Shown: positions 46,174-55,553, counted from the stretch's first letter. The stretch is 64,000 nt of DNA from UBA7803 sp041395905 (GCA_041395905.1 JAWKZP010000004.1:325676-389675); one strand, 5' to 3'. Made by a program: numbers and translations. The notes: generated by a model not told the origin, from the sequence alone.

Positions 46174-47352
46174 GTGAGCCAGCGCGCAGCCGAGAATCCG
46201 GGCGCAGCCTTCAGCGAAGCCGTAGACGTGGTACCGAGCCCCTGCTTCCTGCTCGATGAGGCGCTGCTGCGCAGCAACCTCGAGCTGCTCGATCGCGTGC
46301 AGCGGGCGAGCGGCGCCAAGATCATCTGCGCGCTCAAGGGTTTCGCCATGTATTCGGCGTTTCCGCTGGTGCGCCAGTACCTGCCCGGGGTCACCGCGAG
46401 CTCGCTGTCAGAGGCCCTGCTCGGAGAGCGCGAGTTCGGTGGCGAGGTGCACGCCTACGTGCCGGCCTACGTTCCGGCCGAGTTCGACGAGATCGCGCGC
46501 ATTGCCTCCCACGTCACCTTCAACTCGCTCTCGGAGTTCGGGCGTTATCGGCACCGGCTCGGCCGGGCGAGCGCCGGGCTGCGCATCAACCCCGAGTACG
46601 CCGAGGTCGAAACGGACCTGTACAACCCCTGCGTCCCCGGCTCACGGCTCGGCGTCACCGCGGCACAGCTCGGCGGCACCCTCCCCGACGGCATCGAGGG
46701 GCTGCACTTCCACACGCTGTGCGAGAAGGGCGCCGACACGCTGGCGCGGACGCTCGTTCACGTCGAGCAGAAGTTCTCCACGCAGTTGAGAAGGGTGCGC
46801 TGGCTGAACATGGGCGGCGGCCACGCGATCACGCGGCGCGGCTACGACGTCGAGCATCTGATCGCGCTCATACGCGGCATGGGCGAGCGCTACCCCAATC
46901 TCGAACAGATCGTGCTCGAGCCCGGCAGCGCCGTCGCCTGGGAAACGGGCTGCCTGGTGGCGACCGTGCTCGACGTGGTGGAAAACGCCGGCAGCAGAAC
47001 CGCCATGCTCGACACCTCCTTCGCCGCGCACATGCCCGACACGCTGGAAATGCCCTACCGTCCCAGAGTGCGGGGCGCGGTCGATGCCCTCGCCGATCCG
47101 GACGCCCGGGGACATCGCTTCAATCTCGGCGGCCTCACCTGCCTCGCGGGCGACTACATGCCCGGGTACGCCTTTTCCGCGCCCATCGAGCCGGGCGCGC
47201 GGGTCGTGTTCGAGGACATGATCCACTACACCATGGTCAAGACCACCACCTTCAACGGTGTCAACCTGCCCGCCATCGCCATCGCCCGGGAGACGGGCGC
47301 GGTCGACGTCATCAAGACGTTCGGCTACGAGGACTACCGGCGCAGGCTCTGA
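46174..47352 (+). CDS. nspC: carboxynorspermidine/carboxyspermidine decarboxylase
   Basis: A 392-residue fold-III PLP enzyme related to diaminopimelate decarboxylase. The PLP lysine is K55 in ICALKGFAM. HFHTLCEKGADTL, LNMGGGHAITRRGYD and LEPGSAVAWETG are typical NspC segments. It decarboxylates carboxyspermidine or carboxynorspermidine. It begins at GTG, 13 bases after the dehydrogenase stop, with GGGGGCA just upstream, and is clearly in the same operon. The nature of the diamine is inferred from the ornithine decarboxylase gene that follows. Confidence 0.92.
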   Translation: MSQRAAENPGAAFSEAVDVVPSPCFLLDEALLRSNLELLDRVQRASGAKIICALKGFAMYSAFPLVRQYLPGVTASSLSEALLGEREFGGEVHAYVPAYVPAEFDEIARIASHVTFNSLSEFGRYRHRLGRASAGLRINPEYAEVETDLYNPCVPGSRLGVTAAQLGGTLPDGIEGLHFHTLCEKGADTLARTLVHVEQKFSTQLRRVRWLNMGGGHAITRRGYDVEHLIALIRGMGERYPNLEQIVLEPGSAVAWETGCLVATVLDVVENAGSRTAMLDTSFAAHMPDTLEMPYRPRVRGAVDALADPDARGHRFNLGGLTCLAGDYMPGYAFSAPIEPGARVVFEDMIHYTMVKTTTFNGVNLPAIAIARETGAVDVIKTFGYEDYRRRL

Positions 47353-47399
47353 CACCGCGAGCTCCCCGGGCACGGAGTCTCGACATGCAGGCCGGGGCG

Positions 47400-47429
47400 C
47401 TGGCACCGGCCGGGCCATGGTCCTATCAT
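47400..47429 (+). promoter_or_regulatory. possible promoter before the ornithine decarboxylase gene
   Basis: CTGGCA (47400-47405) and TATCAT (47424-47429) are separated by 18 bases in the 127-base gap between nspC and the decarboxylase gene. The match is moderate. The gap size suggests that the third gene may have its own promoter besides read-through. Confidence 0.3.
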
Positions 47430-47479
47430 CCGCGCGGCCACACCGGCCATTTCCAGCACCGACGAGGAACACAGGACCA

Positions 47480-48643
47480 GTGATACCGAACATCGAAGAC
47501 TACTACGAGGCCGACGCCTTCGCCCGCATGAAAGCCCTTGCAGACACCAAGGAAACCCCGTTTCTCGTGGTGGACACGGCGACAGTCGGCAAGCAGTACG
47601 ATGAGCTGGTGAATGCGTTTCCGTATGCGAAGGTCTACTACGCGGTCAAGGCCAACCCGGCGCCAGAGATCATCTCTCTGCTCAGGGATCGCGGCTCCTG
47701 CTTCGACATCGCGTCGATCTACGAGCTCGACCGCGTGCTGGGACTCGGCATCAGTCCGGATCGGATCAGCTACGGCAACACCATCAAGAAGAGCCGCGAC
47801 ATCCGGTACTTTCACGAGCGCGGCGTGCGTATGTACGCCACCGACTCCGAGCCGGATCTGCGCAACATCGCCAAGGCGGCCCCCGGCGCGAAGGTCTACG
47901 TCCGCATTCTCACGGAGGGCTCGCTCACCGCGGACTGGCCCCTGTCACGCAAGTTCGGGTGCCAGACGGACATGGCCATGGATCTGCTGCTGCTGGCGCG
48001 CGACCTCGGCCTGGACCCGTACGGCATATCGTTTCACGTAGGCTCACAGCAGCGGGACATCGGCGCCTGGGATGCGGCCATCGCCAAGGTCAAGGTGATC
48101 TTCGAGCGGCTGCGCGAAGAGGACGGCATCAAGCTGCGCATGATCAACCTGGGCGGCGGCTTTCCGGCAAATTACCTGGTGCGCACCAACGACCTGGCCA
48201 CGTACGCAGCCGAGATCACGCGTTACCTGGACGAGGATTTCGGCGACGACCGCCCCGAGATCATTCTCGAGCCCGGCCGCTCGCTGCTGGCCAACGCCGG
48301 CATGCTGGTGAGCGAGGTAGTGCTGATCTCGCGCAAGTCGCGCACGGGGCTCAGCCGCTGGGTGTACGTGGACGTGGGCAAGTTCTCCGGGCTCATCGAG
48401 ACCATGGGCGAATCGATCAAGTTCCCGGTATACACCGACAAGCAGGGTGAGCTGGAAGACGTCGTGCTGGCCGGCCCCACCTGCGACAGTGCCGATGTCA
48501 TGTACGAAGACTACAAGTACGAGCTGCCTCTGAACCTGGCGATCGGCGATCGGCTGTACTGGTTTTCCACGGGGGCCTACACCACCAGCTACAGCGCGAT
48601 CGAGTTCAACGGCTTTCCGCCGCTGAAGGCCTACTACGTCTAG
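47480..48643 (+). CDS. speC: ornithine (or lysine/ornithine) decarboxylase, fold III
   Basis: A 387-residue PLP-dependent decarboxylase of the eukaryotic-like ODC family. K57 in YYAVKANP binds PLP. SFHVGSQQ, NLGGGFPA and ILEPGR follow, and C335-D-S-x-D339 (GPTCDSADVMYED) provides the active-site Cys and the Asp that contact the substrate amine. It converts ornithine to putrescine. The GTG at 47480 gives the usual family length; an ACAGGA sequence precedes it. Lysine activity (to cadaverine) cannot be excluded. Confidence 0.9.
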   Translation: MIPNIEDYYEADAFARMKALADTKETPFLVVDTATVGKQYDELVNAFPYAKVYYAVKANPAPEIISLLRDRGSCFDIASIYELDRVLGLGISPDRISYGNTIKKSRDIRYFHERGVRMYATDSEPDLRNIAKAAPGAKVYVRILTEGSLTADWPLSRKFGCQTDMAMDLLLLARDLGLDPYGISFHVGSQQRDIGAWDAAIAKVKVIFERLREEDGIKLRMINLGGGFPANYLVRTNDLATYAAEITRYLDEDFGDDRPEIILEPGRSLLANAGMLVSEVVLISRKSRTGLSRWVYVDVGKFSGLIETMGESIKFPVYTDKQGELEDVVLAGPTCDSADVMYEDYKYELPLNLAIGDRLYWFSTGAYTTSYSAIEFNGFPPLKAYYV

Positions 48644-48691
48644 GCGCAGGCGGGCCCGCCGGCCCCGGAAATACGCTGGAGCCGAGCCGCC

Positions 48692-50017
48692 TCAGCTGCG
48701 CCCGGCTGCCCGCACCTGATCCTCGGAACCCTCCTCGTCGACCCGCACCGCCTCGCGGGTACGTACGGTGGCATCGATCGCCACCGCCAGGCGCGCATGG
48801 TCCCAGGCCGAGTTGATCTTGAGCACGTTGGACATCATCGTCACCAGGTAGCGGGTGCTGGTGCCCGGCCACTCGACGATGGCGACGGCATTCATGATGT
48901 TCCTGGCATTACCCATGTACTTGCCGCAGCGGTAACCCTCTTCGGCCCGGCAGACGTAGTAGGAGCCGCTCTTGAAGTAGATGGCCGCACCGGCGAGCTC
49001 CGGGGCGTAGGCGTAACGGTAGCGGCGCTTGGTCATGTACAGATACCGCTTCATTTCCAGGCTCGACCAGGGATCGACCAGTCGACCCTGCTCCATGCGG
49101 AACGTCAGCTGCGCCAGCGTGCGCGGCGTCGCATAGCTGGGCAGCCCGGGGACGTAACGCTTGGCGGTGCGGGTCCACAGGGATCCCTGCTGCAGATCCG
49201 CCAGGCGGATGCCGAGACCCTGCAGCGGCTCGTTGACCACCTGCTGGCTGAGCGCGGTGAGTTCGCGCGGCGGGGTGGACTGAAAAAACGCCCGCGCCTC
49301 GTCGGCGCCCACCGGATAGCGCGCACCGAAATGACGCAGCAGCATGGCCTCGCGCCAGACCACGGCGCCCGCGGCGTTGGCGGAGGCGGAGATCATGTGA
49401 TCCACCCATTCCGCAAGGGTGAACTCGTCCTCCGGCCGGATGAGGCTGAACCCGTTGGTCGCCGTCTCCGGATCGAACTTGGGCACCTCATGCTCGTCGA
49501 CGAGCACCCAGTCGCCACCCACCACCCGTGTATCCCGCAGCACCCGACGGCGTACCTCGACGTCGGGAAACGCGCGTGCCAGCGCGTCGAACAGGCCCAC
49601 CAGCGTCAGCAACTTGCCGACGCTGCCGGGCATCTGGCGCAGATCCGGACGCACGGCGGCCCAGGCGATGCGCTCCGGGTGCGTCATATCCACCACGACG
49701 AAACCGTTGCTCGGGTCGCGCCCGGCGAATATTCCGGTCACCGCCTCGAGCAGGGCCGGATCCATGGGCTGCGTATCGAACATCGGCGCGTCTGCGTAAT
49801 CCGCCAGCGTCAGCTCGATCTCCGCCATGCCGTGCAGCGCGCCGCTCGGCAGCTTCGGTCCACGCGGCGCCTGCTGTGCCGTTCGATAGCCCAGCAGACG
49901 CGATATGCCGGCTGTTTCGGCCCCATCGAGCGGATACCCTGCTGCCGGGGGCTGCAGCAGCACAGTGCAGCAGAGCAGCAGCACCAGCCGGATCGTCGCG
50001 CGCGCAGATTGACTCAA
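48692..50017 (-). CDS. secreted PBP/beta-lactamase-fold serine hydrolase
   Basis: A 441-residue protein with a signal peptide (about 1-27, ending PPAAG). The three motifs of the penicillin-interacting serine fold are present: S132-V-G-K135, S212-A-N214 and K349-S-G351. The class A E166 motif is absent. Cys residues near YYVCRAEEGYRCGKY suggest a disulfide and a periplasmic site. Its start overlaps the stop of the dikinase-like gene by ATGA, so production is tied to that enzyme. The target (peptide, ester or peptidoglycan) is unknown. Confidence 0.83.
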   Translation of the reverse strand: MSQSARATIRLVLLLCCTVLLQPPAAGYPLDGAETAGISRLLGYRTAQQAPRGPKLPSGALHGMAEIELTLADYADAPMFDTQPMDPALLEAVTGIFAGRDPSNGFVVVDMTHPERIAWAAVRPDLRQMPGSVGKLLTLVGLFDALARAFPDVEVRRRVLRDTRVVGGDWVLVDEHEVPKFDPETATNGFSLIRPEDEFTLAEWVDHMISASANAAGAVVWREAMLLRHFGARYPVGADEARAFFQSTPPRELTALSQQVVNEPLQGLGIRLADLQQGSLWTRTAKRYVPGLPSYATPRTLAQLTFRMEQGRLVDPWSSLEMKRYLYMTKRRYRYAYAPELAGAAIYFKSGSYYVCRAEEGYRCGKYMGNARNIMNAVAIVEWPGTSTRYLVTMMSNVLKINSAWDHARLAVAIDATVRTREAVRVDEEGSEDQVRAAGRS

Positions 50018-53000
50018 GGAGCAGCCTCCGTTTCAGGCTCCACTCCTGTCCCCCCGGGGGCGGTCGCCCCGGCATCGGCAGGCGCGGGAATCGGGTCGGC
50101 GGGAACCCGGTCGAGCCGTACGGTACGCACGGCGGGCTGCGGCGGACCCAGCGCTTCGAGCAATGCCCGGTCGGCGCGGCGCTGGCCGCGCTCGATCAAC
50201 GGTCGGATCTGAAACAGCGTCAGCTCGCCGTCGACGAACCCGAACTCGATGTCCCAGGGCAGCGGCCGCCCGTCGGGATCCAGCACCGCGGCGTAACGTG
50301 TCCGCACCTCTTCGGCGAGGGCACGCAATGCCTGCCGGTCGGCCGCGGTGAGCACGGCGCCAGACCGCGCGCGCCGCCAGCGCACACCGCCGCTGTCGGC
50401 GAGAAAGCGTTGAAAAGGCGCCTTGGCCTCCGAGATCAGGCGCTCGCTGCCGTCCGGGCGCAGCGTCAGCGTCTCTGCGGCCTCCCCGGCCACCGCCCCA
50501 CCCACGCCCCAGGCGGTGGAGACGGTCAGGCCTTCGCCGCGCCCGGCCAGATCGGTGGTGACGAGCACCCCGGACTTGTCCGCAGGGACGCTCTTCATCA
50601 GCAGCACCGAGGCGTAGACATCTGCGGGATTGCTGAGCAGGCTGGAACGCCAGGCGATGGCCCGCGGGCTCAGCACCGACGCCCACACGCGCGGAATGGT
50701 CGCAAGCTGCGCATCGAGCCCGCGCACGTTGGGCACGGTCTCCGAAAGCCCGGCGCCGGTGAACCCCGGCAGATCTTCGACATTGGTGTCCGAACGCACG
50801 AACACTCCGTAGCTGCCCGGCTCGCCGAACCACTCGCGCATCAGGGGCAGCAGTTGCGCCAGCAGATCGTCGCTCAGCGCGACCCCGGCGATGGCCTCGC
50901 GAATCGCGGCGAGCGACTGCGCGAGCGCTTCGGCAGACAGGGTACCGGCGCGACTGGCCGCGTAGGTGGCGGCGAGGCGTGCGAGCGGGCTGTCCGGTCC
51001 GTTGCCCACGTGATCGGCAAAGATGCCGAACGGCAGCGCGATCGCAGGCGCCACCCGGCCGGGAAACAGCCGGTTCAGCTCGCCCAGGTTCGCCGCCTTG
51101 GGCCCGACCACCCGTCCGGAAAGCGACCGCGACAGCTCGTCGATGGGCAGCGGCCGGCGCACGCCGAGATCCGGCAGCGGCACGGTCAGTTCGGCTGTCG
51201 GCCCGGTGGCCATCGCGGTGGACGCCGTCGTCACGCCCGCGTCGGCGCCGGTGCGAATGACCACCGAGCCATCGGTTGCGGCAATCACCTCGACGCTCCG
51301 GCCGTCCAGCGCCGCCAGCGTTGCGGCTTCCCGATCGCCGACGGCGACGTTGGGGATGCCGATGTTGCGCGCCAGCAGCTGCACGTGGGACAGCAGATTG
51401 CCTTCGCCGCGGGTCAGCACCCCCGCTACCGGCGGCAGCTCCGCAATCGTCTGCGGCAGCAGCACGATGTCGCTGCGCAGCAGGTCGGCAGGCAGGTCTT
51501 CACCGGCGACTCGCAGACGCCCGCGCGCGTAACCCGGGTTCAACCCCACCAGGCCCGGCGCAGACGAACCGTCGATCAGTCGGCGCACGCCACTCAGAGC
51601 CTGGACGTCGGCAAACAACGGCTGCAGCGCGTCGGCCAGCGACAGCAGCACGGAGCCACGCAGCAGGTCGTCGACGAAGCGGCCAGCCGCGGGCTCCAGG
51701 GACACGTAGCGTGCCAGCGCCTCGGCAAACGCATGTCGGACGGTGCCGGCACCCCAGCCCATGGCGAGCGTCAGACTGCGCAGCACCTGTTGATACTCCG
51801 CAAGCGGCAGCTCGCTGCCCGCGGCGGCGGACAGCAGCCCGTCGAGCTCCGACCATTCGCTCGCCGAGAGATAACCGGTCGCGTGCGCCGCGCGCACCAG
51901 CTGCCCTGCCAGTGCCAGCCGCTCGGCCCGGGTCGATTCGCCCTGAGCGATGCGCTCCGCGGCGGTCAGGCGGGTCTCCAGCTCCAGGTCGGCCATGAGG
52001 TCGAGCAGACGCAACCGATCGGAGGCGGCGCCCTGCCCCAGGATGCGCTCGCGCAGCAGCGGCAACAGCGCCGCAAGGCGCTCGATCCGCGCGCCCGGGG
52101 CCTGCGCCTCCAGACGCCCCAGCTCCGCAGCCACCTCGGCCAGCGCGGGCCGCCTGGCGAGGCGCGCGGCGGTCTCGGCCAGGCGCGCTCTCCGGCCGTC
52201 GGCATCGAAAGATTCCACCAGCAGCGCGATCAGCCGATCGGCGTCTGCTACCAGATCGTAGTCGGCAGCCACATCCTGCTGATACCGGTTCAGCCAGGCA
52301 CGGACGCGGCCCGCAGTCGCCGCCGACGGGTTGGTGTGTACCTCCGCCCGCAACCGCTCGAAGCCCGCCGCACGCTCGGCGATGCTCTGGGCCAGACGGC
52401 GCAGCTCCCGGCCACGGTCGCCGAGGTCACCGTGCGGCAGAGCGCGCGCCGTTTCGCGCAGCAGCAGAAAGTTATCGGCGATCCAGTCCCGCTCATCGAG
52501 CAGGGCCAGCAGCAGGGCGCGCCCGGCAGCTTCCTCGTCTTCCGCCTGGACATGGCCCCGGTAGTAGCGCGCCTGACGCATCACCCAGCCATCCCGGGTA
52601 TCGATCAGGTAGGTCTCGAGCGGCAGCTCGCGCAGACGCGCCTGACCGTTGTCCGCATCCCAGAGCTCATCGAACGGCAGCGCCGCGACGATGGTACCGA
52701 CGTGCCAGCCCAGCGCCGCCAGGCGCTCCCGCGCGGCCGAGTACTCGCCATGCTGACGGCCGCCGCCATGGTCACGACAGGCATAGGGATCCGGCGGCAG
52801 CACCGCACCGTCATTGCAGAACCAGCGCACGCGCCGGTACGGTCCACGGGCGCTGTCGATCATCTGAGCCACGATGGCCCGCGCTTCGCTCAGCACCGCT
52901 GGATCCGGGGGGTCCATGGGATTGACCGACGACGCGGCGACCGCGCCGGCAGCAACTGCCGGCAGTGCGGAGACACAACACAGAACTGTGATGGCGATCG

Positions 53001-53073
53001 CGCGCGACAGCGCATGGCGCCGTTGCGGGCCCCAGGGGGTTGTGCTCAAATCCGCCACATCACATCTGTTCAT
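50014..53073 (-). CDS. predicted exported PEP-utilising/dikinase-like enzyme (swivel domain before ATP-grasp)
   Basis: A 1019-residue protein. A signal-like stretch (about 24-45, ending ALPAVAAGAVAA) follows a long n-region. Residues 50-490 are mainly helical with no domain I recognise. A PEP-utiliser swivel domain (about 500-610) has GVLTRGEGNLLSHVQLLARN with the likely phospho-histidine H563. A PPDK_N/ATP-grasp part (about 640-960) has VGPKAANLGELNRLFP, VRSDTNVEDLPGF near 757, and PWDIEFGF with FQIRPL near 955. PEP synthase has the reverse order; glucan water dikinases and some uncharacterised bacterial proteins share this one. A Cys pair in the N-terminal part fits an exported protein. The start at 53073 lacks a good Shine-Dalgarno site. 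The phosphate acceptor is unknown. Confidence 0.8.
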   Translation of the reverse strand: MNRCDVADLSTTPWGPQRRHALSRAIAITVLCCVSALPAVAAGAVAASSVNPMDPPDPAVLSEARAIVAQMIDSARGPYRRVRWFCNDGAVLPPDPYACRDHGGGRQHGEYSAARERLAALGWHVGTIVAALPFDELWDADNGQARLRELPLETYLIDTRDGWVMRQARYYRGHVQAEDEEAAGRALLLALLDERDWIADNFLLLRETARALPHGDLGDRGRELRRLAQSIAERAAGFERLRAEVHTNPSAATAGRVRAWLNRYQQDVAADYDLVADADRLIALLVESFDADGRRARLAETAARLARRPALAEVAAELGRLEAQAPGARIERLAALLPLLRERILGQGAASDRLRLLDLMADLELETRLTAAERIAQGESTRAERLALAGQLVRAAHATGYLSASEWSELDGLLSAAAGSELPLAEYQQVLRSLTLAMGWGAGTVRHAFAEALARYVSLEPAAGRFVDDLLRGSVLLSLADALQPLFADVQALSGVRRLIDGSSAPGLVGLNPGYARGRLRVAGEDLPADLLRSDIVLLPQTIAELPPVAGVLTRGEGNLLSHVQLLARNIGIPNVAVGDREAATLAALDGRSVEVIAATDGSVVIRTGADAGVTTASTAMATGPTAELTVPLPDLGVRRPLPIDELSRSLSGRVVGPKAANLGELNRLFPGRVAPAIALPFGIFADHVGNGPDSPLARLAATYAASRAGTLSAEALAQSLAAIREAIAGVALSDDLLAQLLPLMREWFGEPGSYGVFVRSDTNVEDLPGFTGAGLSETVPNVRGLDAQLATIPRVWASVLSPRAIAWRSSLLSNPADVYASVLLMKSVPADKSGVLVTTDLAGRGEGLTVSTAWGVGGAVAGEAAETLTLRPDGSERLISEAKAPFQRFLADSGGVRWRRARSGAVLTAADRQALRALAEEVRTRYAAVLDPDGRPLPWDIEFGFVDGELTLFQIRPLIERGQRRADRALLEALGPPQPAVRTVRLDRVPADPIPAPADAGATAPGGTGVEPETEAAP

Positions 53074-53182
53074 TGTCGGTCGACCCGGCAAAGAGGACGC
53101 GTACCCAGCGTGTCTGGATTCCTGACTCGTACCGATCATGCTACTCCATCCCGTGGTGCACGACCGCCGCTGCTTGTAGCCC

Positions 53183-54601
53183 ATGCGTAAGCCGGGCGTG
53201 GCGCGGTCGGGTGCCGGGCTTCTGGAACGCTGCCTGCGCCTGTTTGCGCCCGTGGACGACCGCGAAGGGGTCACCAGCCTGCTGCTGCTGGCCAACGTGT
53301 TTCTGGTGCTGATGGCCTACTACTTCATCAAGCCGGTACGCGAAGGCTGGCTGTCGGTGTCGGACATCGCAGGCCTCAGCAAACTCGAAATCAAAGCCTA
53401 TTCGGCCTTTGCCCAGAGCGTGCTGCTGCTGCTGATTCTGCCCCTCTATGCGCGTCTTGCCACGCAGCTGCCGCGCCGCGCACTGGTGACGCGCGTGGGC
53501 GGCGGCTTCACGGCACTGCTCGGAATGTTCTGGCTGCTGCAGCCGGACATGCTGCTGCCCGTCAATGCAGTCGTCGGCATCGCGTTCTATCTGTTCGTCG
53601 GCATCTTCGGCGTCACGCTGGTCGCGCAGTTCTGGTCATTCGCATCGGACATGTACGGCGAGGGACGCGGTGAGCGGCTGTTCCCGCTGGTGGCGATCGG
53701 CGCGTCCGCGGGCGCTACGGTGGGTGCATGGGCCGGCGAGCAACTGATCAAGCGCGGTTGGGTGGATGCCGCCGACCTGGTGCTGCTCGCGGCCGTGCCG
53801 CTGACGCTGGCGTTGTGGCTGGCGCGCGTCGCGGACCGCCGCGGCCCCGCGGGACAGCCGTCCTCGGCCACCACCGCCCGCTGGTCACAGCCGGCCGCGC
53901 CCGGCAGCGAAAGCGGCTACGACCTGATCCTGCGGCACCGCTACCTGGGCGCCATCGCGCTCATGACGCTGATCTTCAACTGGGTGGTGGCCAACGGCGA
54001 CAACATCCTGTTTGCCGCCGTGCAGGAGGCTCTGGCGGATCAGTACCAGAGCGCGCGCGGCAGTGCCGGGTACGCCGCGTTGATCAACACCGCCACCACT
54101 GCCTTTTACGGCGACCTATACTTCTGGGTGAATCTGCTCGGGCTGCTGCTGCAGGCATTCGTGGTGTCGCGACTCGTGCAGATCGGCGGCGTGCCGGCGG
54201 TGCTGCTGGTGACGCCCATCGTATCGCTGGTGGCGTACTTCAGCATGGCGCTGAGCCCATTGGTGAGCGTGCTGAAGACCATGAAGATCGCGGAAAACGC
54301 CACCAACTACTCGCTCAACAACACTGCCCGGCACATGCTCTGGCTGCCCACAAGCAAGACCATGCTGTACAAAGCCAAGCCGGCCATCGATACGCTGTTC
54401 GTGCGCATCGGCGACGGCCTGGCGGCCGTGACGGTGCTGCTGGGCACGCGGCTGTGGCACCTGGAGGTGGTGCAGTACTTCCAGCTCAACGTGGTGATCG
54501 TCTGCATCTGGGTGGTGCTGGCGTTCTATCTGATGCGCGAGAATCGCCGCTGGGCCACACGCGCCCCGACGGCCCGACCAATCGACGGACTGAGTTCATG
54601 A
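53183..54601 (+). CDS. ADP/ATP-carrier-like (Npt/NTT-related) MFS transporter
   Basis: A 472-residue membrane protein with about 12 helices. YYFIKPVREGWLS near residues 47-59, SFASDMYGEGRGERLFPLVAIG and NYSLNNTARHMLWLPTSK near 375-392 follow the pattern of bacterial proteins distantly related to the nucleotide translocases of Chlamydia, Rickettsia and plastids. True NTTs exchange ATP and ADP; activity of this branch is not established. The start at 53183 is weak for ribosome binding, but no better site exists. It is divergent from the dikinase-like gene by 109 bases and coupled by ATGA to the next hydrolase gene. Confidence 0.82.
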   Translation: MRKPGVARSGAGLLERCLRLFAPVDDREGVTSLLLLANVFLVLMAYYFIKPVREGWLSVSDIAGLSKLEIKAYSAFAQSVLLLLILPLYARLATQLPRRALVTRVGGGFTALLGMFWLLQPDMLLPVNAVVGIAFYLFVGIFGVTLVAQFWSFASDMYGEGRGERLFPLVAIGASAGATVGAWAGEQLIKRGWVDAADLVLLAAVPLTLALWLARVADRRGPAGQPSSATTARWSQPAAPGSESGYDLILRHRYLGAIALMTLIFNWVVANGDNILFAAVQEALADQYQSARGSAGYAALINTATTAFYGDLYFWVNLLGLLLQAFVVSRLVQIGGVPAVLLVTPIVSLVAYFSMALSPLVSVLKTMKIAENATNYSLNNTARHMLWLPTSKTMLYKAKPAIDTLFVRIGDGLAAVTVLLGTRLWHLEVVQYFQLNVVIVCIWVVLAFYLMRENRRWATRAPTARPIDGLSS

Positions 54602-55551
54602 AAAGGATATTCCTGGCTGCCCTGCTGATCCTGCTGCCGCTGATTGCACCCCAGGCCGGCGCGGCGGACGAAACCGGGTGGCAACCGCTCTACGATCTCG
54701 TCGACCCGGCGCTGCAGGCGGATCTCGAGAAGCTGATGGCGGCCAACCCGACCTGGAACCGGCTGGCCAGAGGCGACCGCATGGCCGTCGGCCTGGTGGA
54801 TCTTGCGACGCCGGAGCCGCGCTTCGCGCGCATCAACGGCAACCTCATGATGTACGCGGCGAGCCTGCCCAAAATCGCCATCCTGCTGGCCGCCTACGTG
54901 TCTCTGGAGGACGGCTCGCTGGAGGACACCGCTGCGATCCGCCAGGACATGTCGGACATGATCCGCTACTCCAGCAACCAGGCCGCCACGCGCATGATCG
55001 ACCGGATCGGCATGCAGCGTATCGATCAGATTCTGATGGAACCCCGCTTCGGTCTGTACGACGAATCCCGCGGCGGCGGGCTGTGGGTCGGCAAGCGCTT
55101 CGCCAAGCAGGGGCCGCGGCTCCCCGACCCGATGAACGGCATCAGCCACGGCGCCACCGTCACGCAGATCTGCCGTTTCTACTACCTGCTCGCCAACGAG
55201 CGGCTGGTGAGTCCCGCGTGGACGCAGCAGATGCTGGCCGACATGTCCGATCCCGGATTGCACCACAAGTTCGTGCAGGCGCTGATGACCCGGGCGCCCG
55301 ACGCAACCCTGTACCGCAAGTCAGGCACCTGGAAGACCTGGCATTCGGATTCGGTATGGGTCAAGGGCGCCCACTGGCGCAACTACATCCTCGCGGCCAT
55401 GGTGGAGAGCCCGGACGGCGAGCGAATCATCCGTAACCTCCTGCCCGCCGTGGAGGCGGTGCTGGAGAAGAGCGCCGGCGTGACGGATGACGATCACGGC
55501 ATGCTGCGAACCTATCAGGCGCAGGCAACGCCCAAGGTGAAACCCGAGTAA
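54598..55551 (+). CDS. secreted beta-lactamase-like serine hydrolase
   Basis: A 317-residue protein with a signal peptide (cleavage near QAGAADE). It has S89-L-P-K92, S125-S-N127 and K241-S-G243, the full set for the serine penicillin-recognising fold, at class A-like spacing. The omega-loop Glu is not evident. The ATG overlaps the carrier gene stop. It differs strongly from the 441-residue hydrolase of the other arm, so the two were not made by a recent duplication. The substrate is unknown. Confidence 0.85.
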   Translation: MKRIFLAALLILLPLIAPQAGAADETGWQPLYDLVDPALQADLEKLMAANPTWNRLARGDRMAVGLVDLATPEPRFARINGNLMMYAASLPKIAILLAAYVSLEDGSLEDTAAIRQDMSDMIRYSSNQAATRMIDRIGMQRIDQILMEPRFGLYDESRGGGLWVGKRFAKQGPRLPDPMNGISHGATVTQICRFYYLLANERLVSPAWTQQMLADMSDPGLHHKFVQALMTRAPDATLYRKSGTWKTWHSDSVWVKGAHWRNYILAAMVESPDGERIIRNLLPAVEAVLEKSAGVTDDDHGMLRTYQAQATPKVKPE

Positions 55552-55553
55552 CA

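Noticed and set aside
48649..48660. GGCGGGCCCGCC palindrome after the ornithine decarboxylase gene as a terminator
   Set aside because: It has no loop and no T-run; a perfect GC palindrome of this length is common in such GC-rich DNA.
49528..53190. A 1220-codon open frame on the plus strand opposite the dikinase-like and serine hydrolase genes
   Set aside because: It lies antisense across two recognised genes, is rich in Arg, Gly, His and Gln, shows no domain and has no Shine-Dalgarno site; it is a shadow of GC-rich codon use.
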